Shown one piece after another: positions 9,345 through 18,203 of a stretch of DNA of 64,000 nucleotides. The position numbers and the translations under genes were made by a program. Where the stretch lies: positions 1,054,001 through 1,118,000 of the forward strand of contig NZ_AP023179.1 of NCBI RefSeq assembly GCF_013426915.1, in the 5' to 3' direction. Position 1 is the first letter of the stretch, and each line of letters begins with the position of its first letter. This stretch comes from Paraburkholderia sp. PGU19. GTDB lineage: Bacteria > Pseudomonadota > Gammaproteobacteria > Burkholderiales > Burkholderiaceae. Under the pieces are notes generated by a model that had not been told where the DNA came from, made no database searches, and worked only from the letters and a program-made list of their open reading frames with translations.

Positions 9345-10007
9345 ATGGATACATCGACGGCTCGCCGCAACATCCTGGCGCGCATTCGCGCGGCACAAGG
9401 GCGCGAGCCCGAACCGGCTGCGTCCGAGCGCGAGGCGGCGCAGGCGTATCTCACAAGCCATCCGCAAGGTCCGCGTCCGCCCATGCCGGCGGATCTCGTC
9501 GCGCATTTCGTCGAGCAGGCAAAGAAGATGGCCACCACGGTCGATACCGTCGAGTCGCTCGCCGACGCGCCCGCTGCCGCGCACCGTTATCTTTCCGAAC
9601 TGAACCTTCCCACTCAAGCCATCGCATGGCAGACGCTCGAAGCGCTGCCCTGGAGCGGCTCGGGCATCGACGTCGAGTTTCGCAAACCGCGCGACGAAGA
9701 CCGCGTCGGCATCACGGGATGCTTCTGCGCGACGGCTGAAACGGGCACGCTGGTGCTGCTGTCCGGGCCAGAGACGTATGCGTCGGCGGGCTTGCTGCCG
9801 GAGACGCATATCGCGATCGTGCCGGCCTCGCGCATCGTCGCCGGTCATGAGGAAGCGTTCAATCTGATCCGCAGCGAACGCGGTGAACTGCCGCGCGCTG
9901 TCAACTTCGTCTCCGGCCCGTCGCGTACGGGCGATATCGAACAAACCATCGTGCTTGGCGCGCACGGTCCTTATCGCGTGCATGCGATCGTCGTGCGTGG
10001 CGCGTAA
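9345..10007 (+). CDS. LutC/YkgG family LUD-domain protein
   Basis: A 220-residue protein matching LutC: an N-terminal helical segment starting with ARRNILARIRAA, then the LUD domain with GITGCFCATAETGTLVL near residue 125 and a C-terminal GPSRTGDIEQ motif. LutC works with LutA and LutB in L-lactate oxidation in other bacteria. No lutA or lutB is next to it, so it is a solitary member and its role is uncertain. GAGG 11 bases before the ATG supports the start. Confidence 0.85.
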   Translation: MDTSTARRNILARIRAAQGREPEPAASEREAAQAYLTSHPQGPRPPMPADLVAHFVEQAKKMATTVDTVESLADAPAAAHRYLSELNLPTQAIAWQTLEALPWSGSGIDVEFRKPRDEDRVGITGCFCATAETGTLVLLSGPETYASAGLLPETHIAIVPASRIVAGHEEAFNLIRSERGELPRAVNFVSGPSRTGDIEQTIVLGAHGPYRVHAIVVRGA

Positions 10008-10050
10008 CGCGGTGTCGTTGCAGGGACGTGTTGAGAGCGTGTGCTCTCGA

Positions 10051-11448
10051 ATGGGCGGCGTGTTGTTGTTCGTGCTGTCATGCTGGCCGCTTGCGGCATC
10101 GGCTGCGAGTCTCGACGGCGCTTCGCTCTCCGCATGGTGGGCCGTGCCGTTCGCGGGCGTTCTGCTGTCGATTGCCGTGTTCCCACTTGTCGCTCCCAAG
10201 CTTTGGCATCACCACTTCGGCAAGATTTCCGCAGCGTGGGCCATCGCGTTCCTCGTGCCGTTCGCCTTCGCGTTCGGCGCATCGGCGGCGTTCGGCACGC
10301 TGATTCATGCGCTGCTCGAAGAGTACGTGCCGTTCATCGTGCTCTTGACCGTGCTCTATACCGTCGCGGGCGGCATCTGCGTGACGGGCAATCTGCACGG
10401 CTCGCCGCGCCTGAATACGGTGCTGCTCGTGCTCGGTACCGCGCTCGCGAGCATCATGGGCACGACGGGCGCGGCGATGCTGCTGATCCGGCCGCTCTTG
10501 CGCGCAAACGACAACCGCAGGCACGTCGTGCATGTTGTTGTGTTCTTTATCTTTCTGGTCGCGAACGCGGGCGGGTCGCTGTCGCCGCTCGGCGATCCGC
10601 CGCTGTTCCTCGGTTTTCTGAACGGTGTCGGATTCTTCTGGACGACGGTGCATCTCGCGCTGCCGATGCTGTTCATATGCATCGTGCTGCTCGCCGCTTT
10701 CTACGCGCTCGATACGTACTATTTCCGGCATCGCGAAGAAACGCTTCCTGTCGATCCATCGCCTGATACGCTTGCCGTTGGCGTCGTCGGCAAGATCAAC
10801 TTCGTGCTACTAGCGCTGGTGATCGCGCTCGTGCTGATGAGCGGCATCTGGAAACCCGGCATCACGTTCGATGTGGCGGGCACACACGTCGAGTTGCAGA
10901 ATGTCGTACGCGACGCGGCGCTGATCGCGGTGACGCTGCTGTCGCTCGCTATTACGCCGCGCGCCGCGCGAGAGGGCAATGCGTTCAACTGGGCGCCCAT
11001 CGAAGAGGTCGCGAAACTGTTCGCGGGAATCTTCGTGACGATCGCGCCGGTCATCATGATGTTGCGCGCGGGCGAGTCGGGCGCGTTCAGCGGCATCGTG
11101 CATCTCGTCAACGACACGGCCGGCCAGCCGCGCGACGAGATGTACTTCTGGGCGACGGGCCTGTTGTCGTCGTTCCTCGATAATGCTCCCACATACCTCG
11201 TGTTCTTCAACCTCGCGGGCGGCGACGCGCAGACGTTGACGACCACGGGCGCATCGACGCTCGCGGCCATTTCGGCGGGCGCGGTGTTCATGGGCGCGAA
11301 CAGCTACATCGGCAACGCGCCAAACTTCATGGTCAAGGCCATCGCCGAATCGCGCGGCGTGAAGATGCCCAGTTTTTTCGGGTATCTCGCGTGGTCGGGC
11401 GTCGTGCTGATACCGTTGTTCATCGCAACATCGTTGATTTTCTTTTGA
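10051..11448 (+). CDS. sodium/proton antiporter of the ion transporter superfamily
   Basis: About 465 residues with a hydrophobic N-terminal leader and some 11-12 membrane helices. Conserved patches include MGTTGAAML near residue 138, NAGGSLSPLGDPPLFLGF near 175 and LDNAPTYLVFFNLAGG near 380, the pattern of NhaD/ArsB/CitM-like transporters, with paired GxxG and DNAP motifs. It probably exchanges Na+ or another ion for protons in the inner membrane. I chose ATG 10051, which puts the leader peptide at the N-terminus; an upstream ATG at 9982 overlaps the LutC-type gene. Confidence 0.82.
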   Translation: MGGVLLFVLSCWPLAASAASLDGASLSAWWAVPFAGVLLSIAVFPLVAPKLWHHHFGKISAAWAIAFLVPFAFAFGASAAFGTLIHALLEEYVPFIVLLTVLYTVAGGICVTGNLHGSPRLNTVLLVLGTALASIMGTTGAAMLLIRPLLRANDNRRHVVHVVVFFIFLVANAGGSLSPLGDPPLFLGFLNGVGFFWTTVHLALPMLFICIVLLAAFYALDTYYFRHREETLPVDPSPDTLAVGVVGKINFVLLALVIALVLMSGIWKPGITFDVAGTHVELQNVVRDAALIAVTLLSLAITPRAAREGNAFNWAPIEEVAKLFAGIFVTIAPVIMMLRAGESGAFSGIVHLVNDTAGQPRDEMYFWATGLLSSFLDNAPTYLVFFNLAGGDAQTLTTTGASTLAAISAGAVFMGANSYIGNAPNFMVKAIAESRGVKMPSFFGYLAWSGVVLIPLFIATSLIFF

Positions 11449-11502
11449 TGCCGTGCGCGCGCCGAAACGCGTGCGCTACGGCCTGATACTCGGAGAATGG
11501 CA

Positions 11503-12492
11503 ATGCAAAAGGTTCTGGTTGCGCGTCCCATCTTTCCGGATGTGATCGAGCGCCTCAAGCAGCATTTCGAAGTGGACTGGCACAACGGCGACGTGCTGCC
11601 CGCCGACGAACTCAAGCGCCGCCTCGCCGATAAAGACGGTGCGCTGACGGCGGGCGACGCGATCGACGCGTCCGTGCTGGCCGCCGCGCCGCGCCTGCGG
11701 GTGGTGTCGAACATGGCGGTCGGCTACAACAACTTCGATATGGCGGCGTTCAACGCGGCGAACGTGCTCGGCACGAATACGCCCGATGTGCTCAACGAAT
11801 CGACGGCGGACTTCGGCTGGGCGCTGATGATGGCGGCTGCGCGCCGCATCGCGGAATCGGAGCACTGGCTGCGTGCGGGCAAATGGGAAAAGTGGTCATA
11901 CGACGGCTTTCTCGGCTCTGACCTGTATGGCTCGACGCTCGGCGTGATCGGCATGGGCCGCATCGGGCAGGCGCTCGCGCGTCGCGCGCGCGGCTTCAAC
12001 ATGAACGTGATCTATCACAACCGCTCGCGTGTCGCGCCTGAGATCGAGGCCGAACTGAACGCGGAGTACGCGTCGAAGCAGGACTTGCTGCGCCGTGCCG
12101 ATCATGTCGTGCTCGTGCTGCCGTACACGGCTGAGAACCATCACACCATCGGCGCCGCCGAACTCGCGCTGATGAAGCCGACGGCGACGCTGACGAACAT
12201 CGCGCGTGGCGGCATCGTCGACGACGCGGCGCTTGCCGAGGCTTTGCGCGACAAGCGCATCGCCGCAGCGGGCCTCGACGTGTTCGAGGGCGAGCCGAAG
12301 CTCAATCCGGCGCTGCTCACCGTGCCGAATGTCGTGCTGACGCCGCATATCGCCAGCGCGACGGAAGCGACGCGCCGCGCGATGGCAAACCTCGCTGCCG
12401 ACAATCTGATTGCCGGGCTGGGCGAGGGTCCGCGCGCCGGGCGTCCGCCGAACCCTATCAACGCTGATGTAATCGGGAAGGCGCGTTCATGA
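11503..12492 (+). CDS. D-2-hydroxyacid dehydrogenase (glyoxylate/2-ketogluconate reductase type)
   Basis: About 329 residues. The NAD(P)-binding motif GVIGMGRIGQALARRA lies near residue 147, the substrate Arg in NIARGGIVDD, the Glu in FEGEP and the catalytic His in LTPHIASAT. This is the GhrB/GyaR branch that reduces glyoxylate, hydroxypyruvate or 2-keto-gluconate. The start is ATG 11503, 7 bases after GGAG; the in-frame ATG at 11497 is too close to that site. The stop overlaps the rmuC start by 4 bases (ATGA), so the two are coupled. Confidence 0.9.
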   Translation: MQKVLVARPIFPDVIERLKQHFEVDWHNGDVLPADELKRRLADKDGALTAGDAIDASVLAAAPRLRVVSNMAVGYNNFDMAAFNAANVLGTNTPDVLNESTADFGWALMMAAARRIAESEHWLRAGKWEKWSYDGFLGSDLYGSTLGVIGMGRIGQALARRARGFNMNVIYHNRSRVAPEIEAELNAEYASKQDLLRRADHVVLVLPYTAENHHTIGAAELALMKPTATLTNIARGGIVDDAALAEALRDKRIAAAGLDVFEGEPKLNPALLTVPNVVLTPHIASATEATRRAMANLAADNLIAGLGEGPRAGRPPNPINADVIGKARS

Positions 12493-13973
12493 CGATGGTT
12501 TTGATCGCGGCCGTTGCCGTACTGGCCGTTGCGTTGGTGATTGCGCTGTTCATGCTGATGCGCGGCAACGGCGGCGCGCAACAGCAGATGCAATTCGACG
12601 AACTCGGCGAGCGCCTCGATGCCGCGGCGCTTGCGCAGACGCGCGAGTACGAGCGGCTCGAACGCGAGCTACGCGGCGAAATTTCGGAAACGGCGCGCGT
12701 GTCGCGCACGGAATTGAGCGGCGGCTTCTCGCAGTTCCAGCAGACGCTCGCTTCCCAGTTCACAAGCATGACGACCGTGCAGGCCGCAAAGATCGACGGT
12801 TTTGCGCAGCAGCTCGTCAAACTGACGGATACGAATACGCAACAGCTCGACGCCGTGCGCCAAAGCCTGCAACAGCAGGCGCAGCAGGCGCGCGAGGAGC
12901 AGGGCGTCACGCTGAAGCGTTTCGGCGAAACGTTGCAGCAGCAACTGGCGCAGGTGACGGAGGCAAACGACCGGCGCTTTGCGGAAGTGCGCGCGACCAT
13001 CGAGCAGCGGCTGAAAGACATCGAGGCGAACAACTCGACGAAGCTCGAAGAAATGCGTCGCACCGTCGACGAAAAACTGCATGCGACGCTTGAGCAACGG
13101 CTTGGCGAATCGTTCAAGCTCGTGTCCGATCGTCTTGAACAGGTGCATCGCGGTCTAGGCGAAATGCAGACTTTGGCCGCGGGCGTAGGCGATCTGAAGA
13201 AAGTTCTGACGAACGTTAAGACGCGTGGTACATGGGGCGAAGTGCAGCTCGAAGCGCTGCTCGAACAGATACTGACGTCGGATCAATACGCGAAGAACGT
13301 TGCGACGGTTCCGAAGAGCAACGATCGCGTCGAGTTCGCGATCAAGCTGCCGGGCCGTCAACCGACTGCCGATGCGGCCGCAACCCCCGTATGGCTGCCC
13401 ATCGATGCGAAATTTCCGCGTGAAGACTATGAACGTCTGATCGAAGCGCAGGAGCGTGCTGATCCCGTCGCAGTCGAAGACGCGTCGCGCGCGCTCGAAG
13501 GGCGGATTCGCGCAGAAGCGAAGACGATCGCGGAAAAGTACGTGTCGCCGCCGCATACGACGGACTTCGCGCTGCTGTTCCTGCCGACGGAAGGCCTGTA
13601 CGCCGAGATTCTGCGTCGTCCGGGTCTCACGGATCTACTGCAACGCGACTATCGCGTGACGATCGCCGGGCCGACGACGTTGACGGCCTTGCTCAACAGT
13701 CTGCAGATGGGTTTCCGCACGCTCGCCATCGAGAAGCGTTCGAGCGAAGTGTGGCAGGTGTTGGGCGCGGTGAAGACCGAGTTCGGCAAATTCGGCGACG
13801 TGCTGGCGAAGACCAAGTCGCAACTCGAAACCGTCACACGTTCGATCGAGGCGGCGGAAGTGCGCACGCGTCAGATGAACAAAAAGCTGCGCGACGTCGA
13901 GGCGTTGCCCGAAGAACGGGCGGCGGGCTTGCTTGGGGACTCGCTGTCCGGAGTCGATGCGGAAGAGGCTTGA
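12489..13973 (+). CDS. rmuC: DNA recombination protein RmuC
   Basis: A 494-residue protein with an N-terminal membrane anchor (residues 5-24), a long Gln/Glu-rich coiled coil to about 230, and the conserved RmuC domain (TRGTWGEVQLEALLEQIL, then WLPIDAKFP, then FLPTEGLYAE). In E. coli RmuC limits inversion at short repeats and is thought to be nuclease-like. The start overlaps the upstream dehydrogenase by 4 bases. The family length matches. Confidence 0.93.
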   Translation: MTMVLIAAVAVLAVALVIALFMLMRGNGGAQQQMQFDELGERLDAAALAQTREYERLERELRGEISETARVSRTELSGGFSQFQQTLASQFTSMTTVQAAKIDGFAQQLVKLTDTNTQQLDAVRQSLQQQAQQAREEQGVTLKRFGETLQQQLAQVTEANDRRFAEVRATIEQRLKDIEANNSTKLEEMRRTVDEKLHATLEQRLGESFKLVSDRLEQVHRGLGEMQTLAAGVGDLKKVLTNVKTRGTWGEVQLEALLEQILTSDQYAKNVATVPKSNDRVEFAIKLPGRQPTADAAATPVWLPIDAKFPREDYERLIEAQERADPVAVEDASRALEGRIRAEAKTIAEKYVSPPHTTDFALLFLPTEGLYAEILRRPGLTDLLQRDYRVTIAGPTTLTALLNSLQMGFRTLAIEKRSSEVWQVLGAVKTEFGKFGDVLAKTKSQLETVTRSIEAAEVRTRQMNKKLRDVEALPEERAAGLLGDSLSGVDAEEA

Positions 13974-13982
13974 TGCAAGGAA

Positions 13983-14057
13983 GGCTGGCAACGCTTGACC
14001 GCGATGGTTAAGCGTCTCGCCAGCCAGCAGGGCAGCTTCGAACGGAAGCGAAGCTGC
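13983..14057. other. two strong hairpins between convergent genes
   Basis: Hairpin one (13983-14025) has outer stem GGCTGGC/GCCAGCC and inner stem ACGCTT/AAGCGT plus ACC/GGT. Hairpin two (14032-14057) pairs GCAGCTTCG with CGAAGCTGC. They sit between convergent rmuC and the GNAT gene. Neither has a T-run, so they are possible bidirectional end or RNA-stability elements rather than classic terminators. Confidence 0.45.
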
Positions 14058-14075
14058 GCCGGGCGTGCGCGCAAA

Positions 14076-14561
14076 TCAGTCGGCGCTTGCCGCCAGTTGA
14101 TCGAGCGCGTCGCCCGTGATGCGCACGACGCGCCAGTCCGGCAACACGGTCGCGCCCATCTTCTGATAAAAATCGATGGCAGGCTGATTCCAGTCCAGCA
14201 CCGACCATTCGAAGCGGCCGCACTGCCGCTCGACCGCCAACGCCGCCAGATAGCGCAGCATTTTCGACCCGAGCCCCGTGCCGCGCTCAGTCGGCTGCAC
14301 GTACAGGTCTTCGAGATACAGGCCGCGCCGTCCGAGGAAGGTCGAGTAGTTGTGGAAGAACAGCGCGTAGCCGATCGTCTTGCCGTCGCGTTCCGCGACG
14401 ATTGCTTCCGCCGAGGGGCGCGCGCCGAACAGCGCGTCGCGCAGGCCGTCTTCCGTCGCGATGAACAGATGCGTGAGCTTCTCGAACTCGGCCAGCTCGT
14501 ACATCAGCGCTAGCATCGTGCCGACGTCGTCAGGCGTGGCCGCGCGGATGGTGGCCGGCAT
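14076..14561 (-). CDS. GNAT family N-acetyltransferase
   Basis: A 161-residue acetyltransferase with the GNAT fold. The acetyl-CoA loop is the RGTGLGSKML region near residues 93-102, preceded by LYLEDLYVQP. The sequence resembles the diamine/thialysine acetyltransferase (SAT-like) branch, including VLDWNQPAIDFYQKMGA near 121-137. The substrate is inferred only. The ATG (complement of 14559-14561) overlaps the stop of the upstream small membrane protein as TAATG, so the two are coupled. Confidence 0.87.
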   Translation of the reverse strand: MPATIRAATPDDVGTMLALMYELAEFEKLTHLFIATEDGLRDALFGARPSAEAIVAERDGKTIGYALFFHNYSTFLGRRGLYLEDLYVQPTERGTGLGSKMLRYLAALAVERQCGRFEWSVLDWNQPAIDFYQKMGATVLPDWRVVRITGDALDQLAASAD

Positions 14562-14836
14562 TACGCTTCCTCCGGCACGTCGCTCAACTGGATCTCGATG
14601 CCGCCGAAGCGCGACGCCACCCAGTTGTACGCGTGGCATGCAATCCACAGCAGGATGAAGCCCAGAATCGCGTTGAGCAGCAGCGCGCTGAACACGGTGC
14701 TCAGTTCCACCGACCCGTAACGGATGAAGGCGACCAGCACGCCGAGCAGCACGATAGGCACACTGAACGTCAGATACACGAGGATCAATGCCTTTGCCGT
14801 TTGCCCCGGTGCAATGAACGAGATCTGTTTTTTCAT
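14561..14836 (-). CDS. small membrane protein resembling DUF3566
   Basis: A 91-residue protein with two membrane helices (about residues 15-38 and 48-70) and a short C-terminal segment with GGIEIQLSD. This layout, with a YNW..SRFGG.E stretch after the second helix, resembles the DUF3566 membrane family; that match is from memory and not certain. I chose ATG (complement of 14834-14836); the open frame also allows a TTG three codons earlier. It is in a minus-strand run after moeA and is coupled to the acetyltransferase. Function unknown. Confidence 0.7.
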   Translation of the reverse strand: MKKQISFIAPGQTAKALILVYLTFSVPIVLLGVLVAFIRYGSVELSTVFSALLLNAILGFILLWIACHAYNWVASRFGGIEIQLSDVPEEA

Positions 14837-14892
14837 GTAAGTCAAACCCGTATGTCGTAGTGGATTGCGTAAAAACTGCCGGCCTCGTGTGG

Positions 14893-16215
14893 TCAGATGA
14901 GGCCTTCGAACAGCATGATATCGACGGCGTCGCCCGGATCGAGATCGCCCTGGTCATGGGCGAGCACGATGAAGCAATTTGCTTCGCTCATCGAACTGAG
15001 CACGCCGGAGCCTTGCGAGCCCGTCGGTGCGACGTGCCATGCGCCTTGCGCGTCGCGCTGCGCGATGCCGCGCTGGAATTCGGTGCGGCCCGGCCGTTTG
15101 CGGATCGCGTCGCCGCATGACGCGCGGATCATAGGCACCGCGTGTGTCGTAGCGCCTGACATCCGCAGCAACACTTCGCGCACGATCTGATAGAACGTCG
15201 CCATCACCGCGACGGGGTTTCCCGGCAGACCGAAGAAGATTGCCGGTTCGCCCGCGCCGGGTTTGCCGCCCGACCAGATGCGCCCGAACGCCAGCGGCCG
15301 GCCCGGTCGCATCGCGAGGCTCCAGTGCGCGACGTCGCCGAGCATGCGCAGCATTTGCTTCGTCAGATCGGCTTCGCCTACTGAAACGCCGCCGGAGGTT
15401 ATCACGACATCCGCGCTCGATGCAGCCGTTCGCAGCGCTTCTTCAAGCGCGGCGGGTTCGTCGCGGACCACGCCGAGATCGATGGGATCGACGTCGAGCC
15501 GCTTGAGCATCGCGAACAGCGTATAGCGGTTGCTGTCGTAAACGCAGCCCGGATCGAGCGGCTGGCCGATCGAGCGCAGTTCGTCGCCCGTCGAAAAGAA
15601 TGCGACACGCAGACGGCGGCGCACGGACACTTCGCCAATGCCCAGCGACGCGAGCAGCCCAAGGTCCGACGCGCGCACGATGCGGCCCGCCTTCAGCGCG
15701 ACCGAGCCCTTCGCCAGGTCTTCGCCCGCGAGGCGCCGGTTCGCGCCCGTGCGTAATTGCGAAACCGGAAAGCGGATGGTGTCGCCATCGCGCGTGACGG
15801 CTTCCTGCGGCACGACGGTGTCGCAGCCGGCGGGCATGGTCGCGCCCGTCATCACGCGAACGCATTGCGTGCGCTCGATGCTTCCCGCAAACGGATGCCC
15901 CGCGAAAGCCTTGCCCGCCACGTTCAGCGCGAGCTCATCCTTTTCACCTGGTACGCCTGTCGTGTCCGTTTGAACTTCGAGCGCGGCGCCTGCAAACGCG
16001 TAGCCGTCCATCGCCGAGTTGTCATGCGCGGGCACGTCGATAGGCGACACGATGTCCTGCGCCAGCACGCGGTTCAGCGCGTCACGCAGATGCACGCGCT
16101 CGACGGTCGTCACGGGTGTCGCCCACTCGCGCACGATCGCCTGTACGGCGGACACCGGCATGGCTTGAGCGTCGTACTGTGCGACGCAACTCGAAGTTTC
16201 GTTCAGCGTGGTCAT
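14893..16215 (-). CDS. moeA: molybdopterin molybdotransferase MoeA
   Basis: A 440-residue enzyme that inserts molybdate into adenylylated molybdopterin in molybdenum cofactor synthesis. Motifs include the DVPAHDNSAMDGYAF segment, the MTGATMPAGCDTVV loop, the VYDSNRYTL region and the GGVSVGEADL motif of the MoaB/Mog-like domain, followed by LPGNPVAVMATF. All four domains are present and the length is standard. It is the last of moaA-mobA-moeA; the gap after mobA is 84 bases. Confidence 0.95.
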   Translation of the reverse strand: MTTLNETSSCVAQYDAQAMPVSAVQAIVREWATPVTTVERVHLRDALNRVLAQDIVSPIDVPAHDNSAMDGYAFAGAALEVQTDTTGVPGEKDELALNVAGKAFAGHPFAGSIERTQCVRVMTGATMPAGCDTVVPQEAVTRDGDTIRFPVSQLRTGANRRLAGEDLAKGSVALKAGRIVRASDLGLLASLGIGEVSVRRRLRVAFFSTGDELRSIGQPLDPGCVYDSNRYTLFAMLKRLDVDPIDLGVVRDEPAALEEALRTAASSADVVITSGGVSVGEADLTKQMLRMLGDVAHWSLAMRPGRPLAFGRIWSGGKPGAGEPAIFFGLPGNPVAVMATFYQIVREVLLRMSGATTHAVPMIRASCGDAIRKRPGRTEFQRGIAQRDAQGAWHVAPTGSQGSGVLSSMSEANCFIVLAHDQGDLDPGDAVDIMLFEGLI

Positions 16216-16299
16216 GAAAGGGGAGCGTCGCGACGGGGTGCGGTGCGGCGGCGGCCGGGCGGCAATCGCGGCAAATGGCGCTGCTAATGTTAAACCCGC

Positions 16300-16914
16300 T
16301 CAACCGCGTTCGAGGTCGGCGAGTTCCTGCAGTGAATTGATATTGTAAAACGTGCGCTCGTCCGGAAAGGCGACTTCGACCGCCCTGTGGCGTGCGTACC
16401 ACGTGCGAACCTTGCGCTCGCCCGCCTGCAGAAAGCCTTCGAGATCATCGGCGAGCGACGTGCGCACGAGCGCGAAAACGGGGTGAATCGACGTGTCACC
16501 CTGGGCGTCCGTGGTCGTGACGGTTGCGATGCCGGAGTCACGCGCATCGAGCGCGGCCGCGAGCCGATCGGCGAGATCCGTCGGCAGGCCGGGCGTGTCG
16601 CAGGGCGCCGACAGCACGAACGGTGTGCGCGCTGCGCGCAAACCGGCGAGGAGACCGGCGAGCGGACCGGGAAAATCAGGCAGCGTGTCGGAGATAACGG
16701 TTGCGTGAAACGGCTCGCCCAGTTCCGCGTAGCGTGCCGTGTGCCGGTTCGCGCTGATCAGCAGCGGCCCGGCCTGCGGCGCGAGACGCCGCATCACATG
16801 GAGCGCGAGCGGTTCGCCGCGCAGCATCTGCAAGCCTTTGTCGACGCCGCCCATGCGCATGCCGCGTCCGCCTGCGAGCAGCAGGCCGGTGATCTCGTCG
16901 CGCGTGATGCTCAT
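16300..16914 (-). CDS. mobA: molybdenum cofactor guanylyltransferase
   Basis: A 204-residue nucleotidyltransferase that adds GMP to Mo-molybdopterin, giving the bis-MGD cofactor. The signature LLAGGRGMRMGGVDKGL lies at residues 12-28 and the metal-binding Asp region LSAPCDTPGLP near 100. The length is typical. It starts 13 bases after the moaA stop, so the two are surely co-transcribed; this placement supports the cofactor role. The start is ATG (complement of 16912-16914). Confidence 0.94.
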   Translation of the reverse strand: MSITRDEITGLLLAGGRGMRMGGVDKGLQMLRGEPLALHVMRRLAPQAGPLLISANRHTARYAELGEPFHATVISDTLPDFPGPLAGLLAGLRAARTPFVLSAPCDTPGLPTDLADRLAAALDARDSGIATVTTTDAQGDTSIHPVFALVRTSLADDLEGFLQAGERKVRTWYARHRAVEVAFPDERTFYNINSLQELADLERG

Positions 16915-16927
16915 TGGAAAGACCGAC

Positions 16928-18040
16928 TCAGCCGCCGATGTACGACATCTCGACTCGCCGTTCTTCGCGCGTCGTCGTCGATGCCGGGTTCGCGCTGCCG
17001 CGCAGTTGCGAGTAGCGGTCGCCCCGCGCGTGCCAGATGTTGGCGATCGCGGTGGCGATGCCTGCGTCGCTTGTGCCGTTGCGTACGAGCGCGCGCAGAT
17101 CGTGGCCCGAAGACGCGAACAGGCAAAGATACACCTTGCCTTCCGTCGACAGCCGCGCGCGCGTGCAGTCGCCGCAGAACGCGCGCGTCACGCTGGAAAT
17201 TACGCCGATTTCGCCGCTGCCGTCCGCGTAGCCCCAGCGCTGCGCGGTTTCGGCGGCGCTGTGGGCTTCGAGCGGCAGTAGCGGGAAGTGCTCGCTAATG
17301 CGCGCGACTACCTCCGCCGACGGCAGCACTTCCGTCATGTTCCAGCCGTTCGACGTGCCGACGTCCATGTATTCGATGAAGCGCAACACCACGCCGGAGT
17401 CCCGGAAGTGGCGCGCCATCGGCACGATTTCGCTGTCGTTCGTGCCGCGCTTGACGACCATGTTGACCTTGAGCGGCGCAAGACCGACCGACCGCGCAAC
17501 TTCGATGCCGTCGAGCACGTCGCGCACGGCGAAATCGGCGTCGTTCATGCGGCGAAACAACGCGTCGTCGAGTGCGTCGAGGCTGACGGTCACGCGGCTC
17601 AGGCCGGCGTCTTTCAGGCTGCGCGCCTTGCGCGCGAGCAGCGAACCGTTGGTGGTGAGCGTCAGGTCGAGCGGCTTGCCGGCGGCCGTCGTCATACGCG
17701 CGAGCCGTTCGATCAGGAATTCGAGGTTCTTGCGCAAGAGCGGCTCGCCGCCCGTCAGACGGATTTTCTCGACGCCATGCGCAACGAAAATCGATGCGAT
17801 CCGCTCGATTTCCTCGAAAGTCAGCAGCGCGCTGTGCGGCAGGAACGAATAGTCCTTGTCGAACACCGCGCGTGGCATGCAGTAGACGCACCGGAAGTTG
17901 CAACGGTCCGTGACCGAGATGCGCAGGTCGCGCAGCGGGCGCGACAGCGTATCGGTCAGCTCGCCGCGCGGGGTCCGGGCAGGACCGTCGACGTCGGGAA
18001 CGGCGCTGACGTCGGCAACAGGGATGATGCGTCGGGACAT
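16928..18040 (-). CDS. moaA: GTP 3',8-cyclase MoaA
   Basis: A 370-residue radical SAM enzyme, first step of molybdopterin synthesis from GTP. The SAM-cluster cysteines are C47, C51 and C54 (CNFRCVYC), the second cluster lies in FCGDCTRAR, and the protein ends in the conserved Gly-Gly needed for activity. The first 30 residues form an extension before the conserved core that is common in this group. It leads the moaA-mobA-moeA set; moaC, moaD and moaE are not in the window. Confidence 0.95.
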   Translation of the reverse strand: MSRRIIPVADVSAVPDVDGPARTPRGELTDTLSRPLRDLRISVTDRCNFRCVYCMPRAVFDKDYSFLPHSALLTFEEIERIASIFVAHGVEKIRLTGGEPLLRKNLEFLIERLARMTTAAGKPLDLTLTTNGSLLARKARSLKDAGLSRVTVSLDALDDALFRRMNDADFAVRDVLDGIEVARSVGLAPLKVNMVVKRGTNDSEIVPMARHFRDSGVVLRFIEYMDVGTSNGWNMTEVLPSAEVVARISEHFPLLPLEAHSAAETAQRWGYADGSGEIGVISSVTRAFCGDCTRARLSTEGKVYLCLFASSGHDLRALVRNGTSDAGIATAIANIWHARGDRYSQLRGSANPASTTTREERRVEMSYIGG

Positions 18041-18135
18041 GATTACATATTTGGGATATCAGACTTCATTCTAGCGGAAGGCCCTTTCCGTCACAGTAGG
18101 GCGAACGCGCGGTGCCGTCAGGTGCGGGTGCAGCA

Positions 18136-18162
18136 AAAAGCCCGCCTTGGAGGCGGGCTTTT
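18136..18162. terminator. bidirectional terminator downstream of rne
   Basis: A perfect 11-bp stem, AAAAGCCCGCC / GGCGGGCTTTT, with loop TTGGA, so it can act on either strand. It lies 42 bases past the rne stop in rne's direction. Confidence 0.8.
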
Positions 18163-18203
18163 CGGGTTGCCCGGCGTTGCCGCCGGGCGAAGTTAGCAAC
18201 CGC

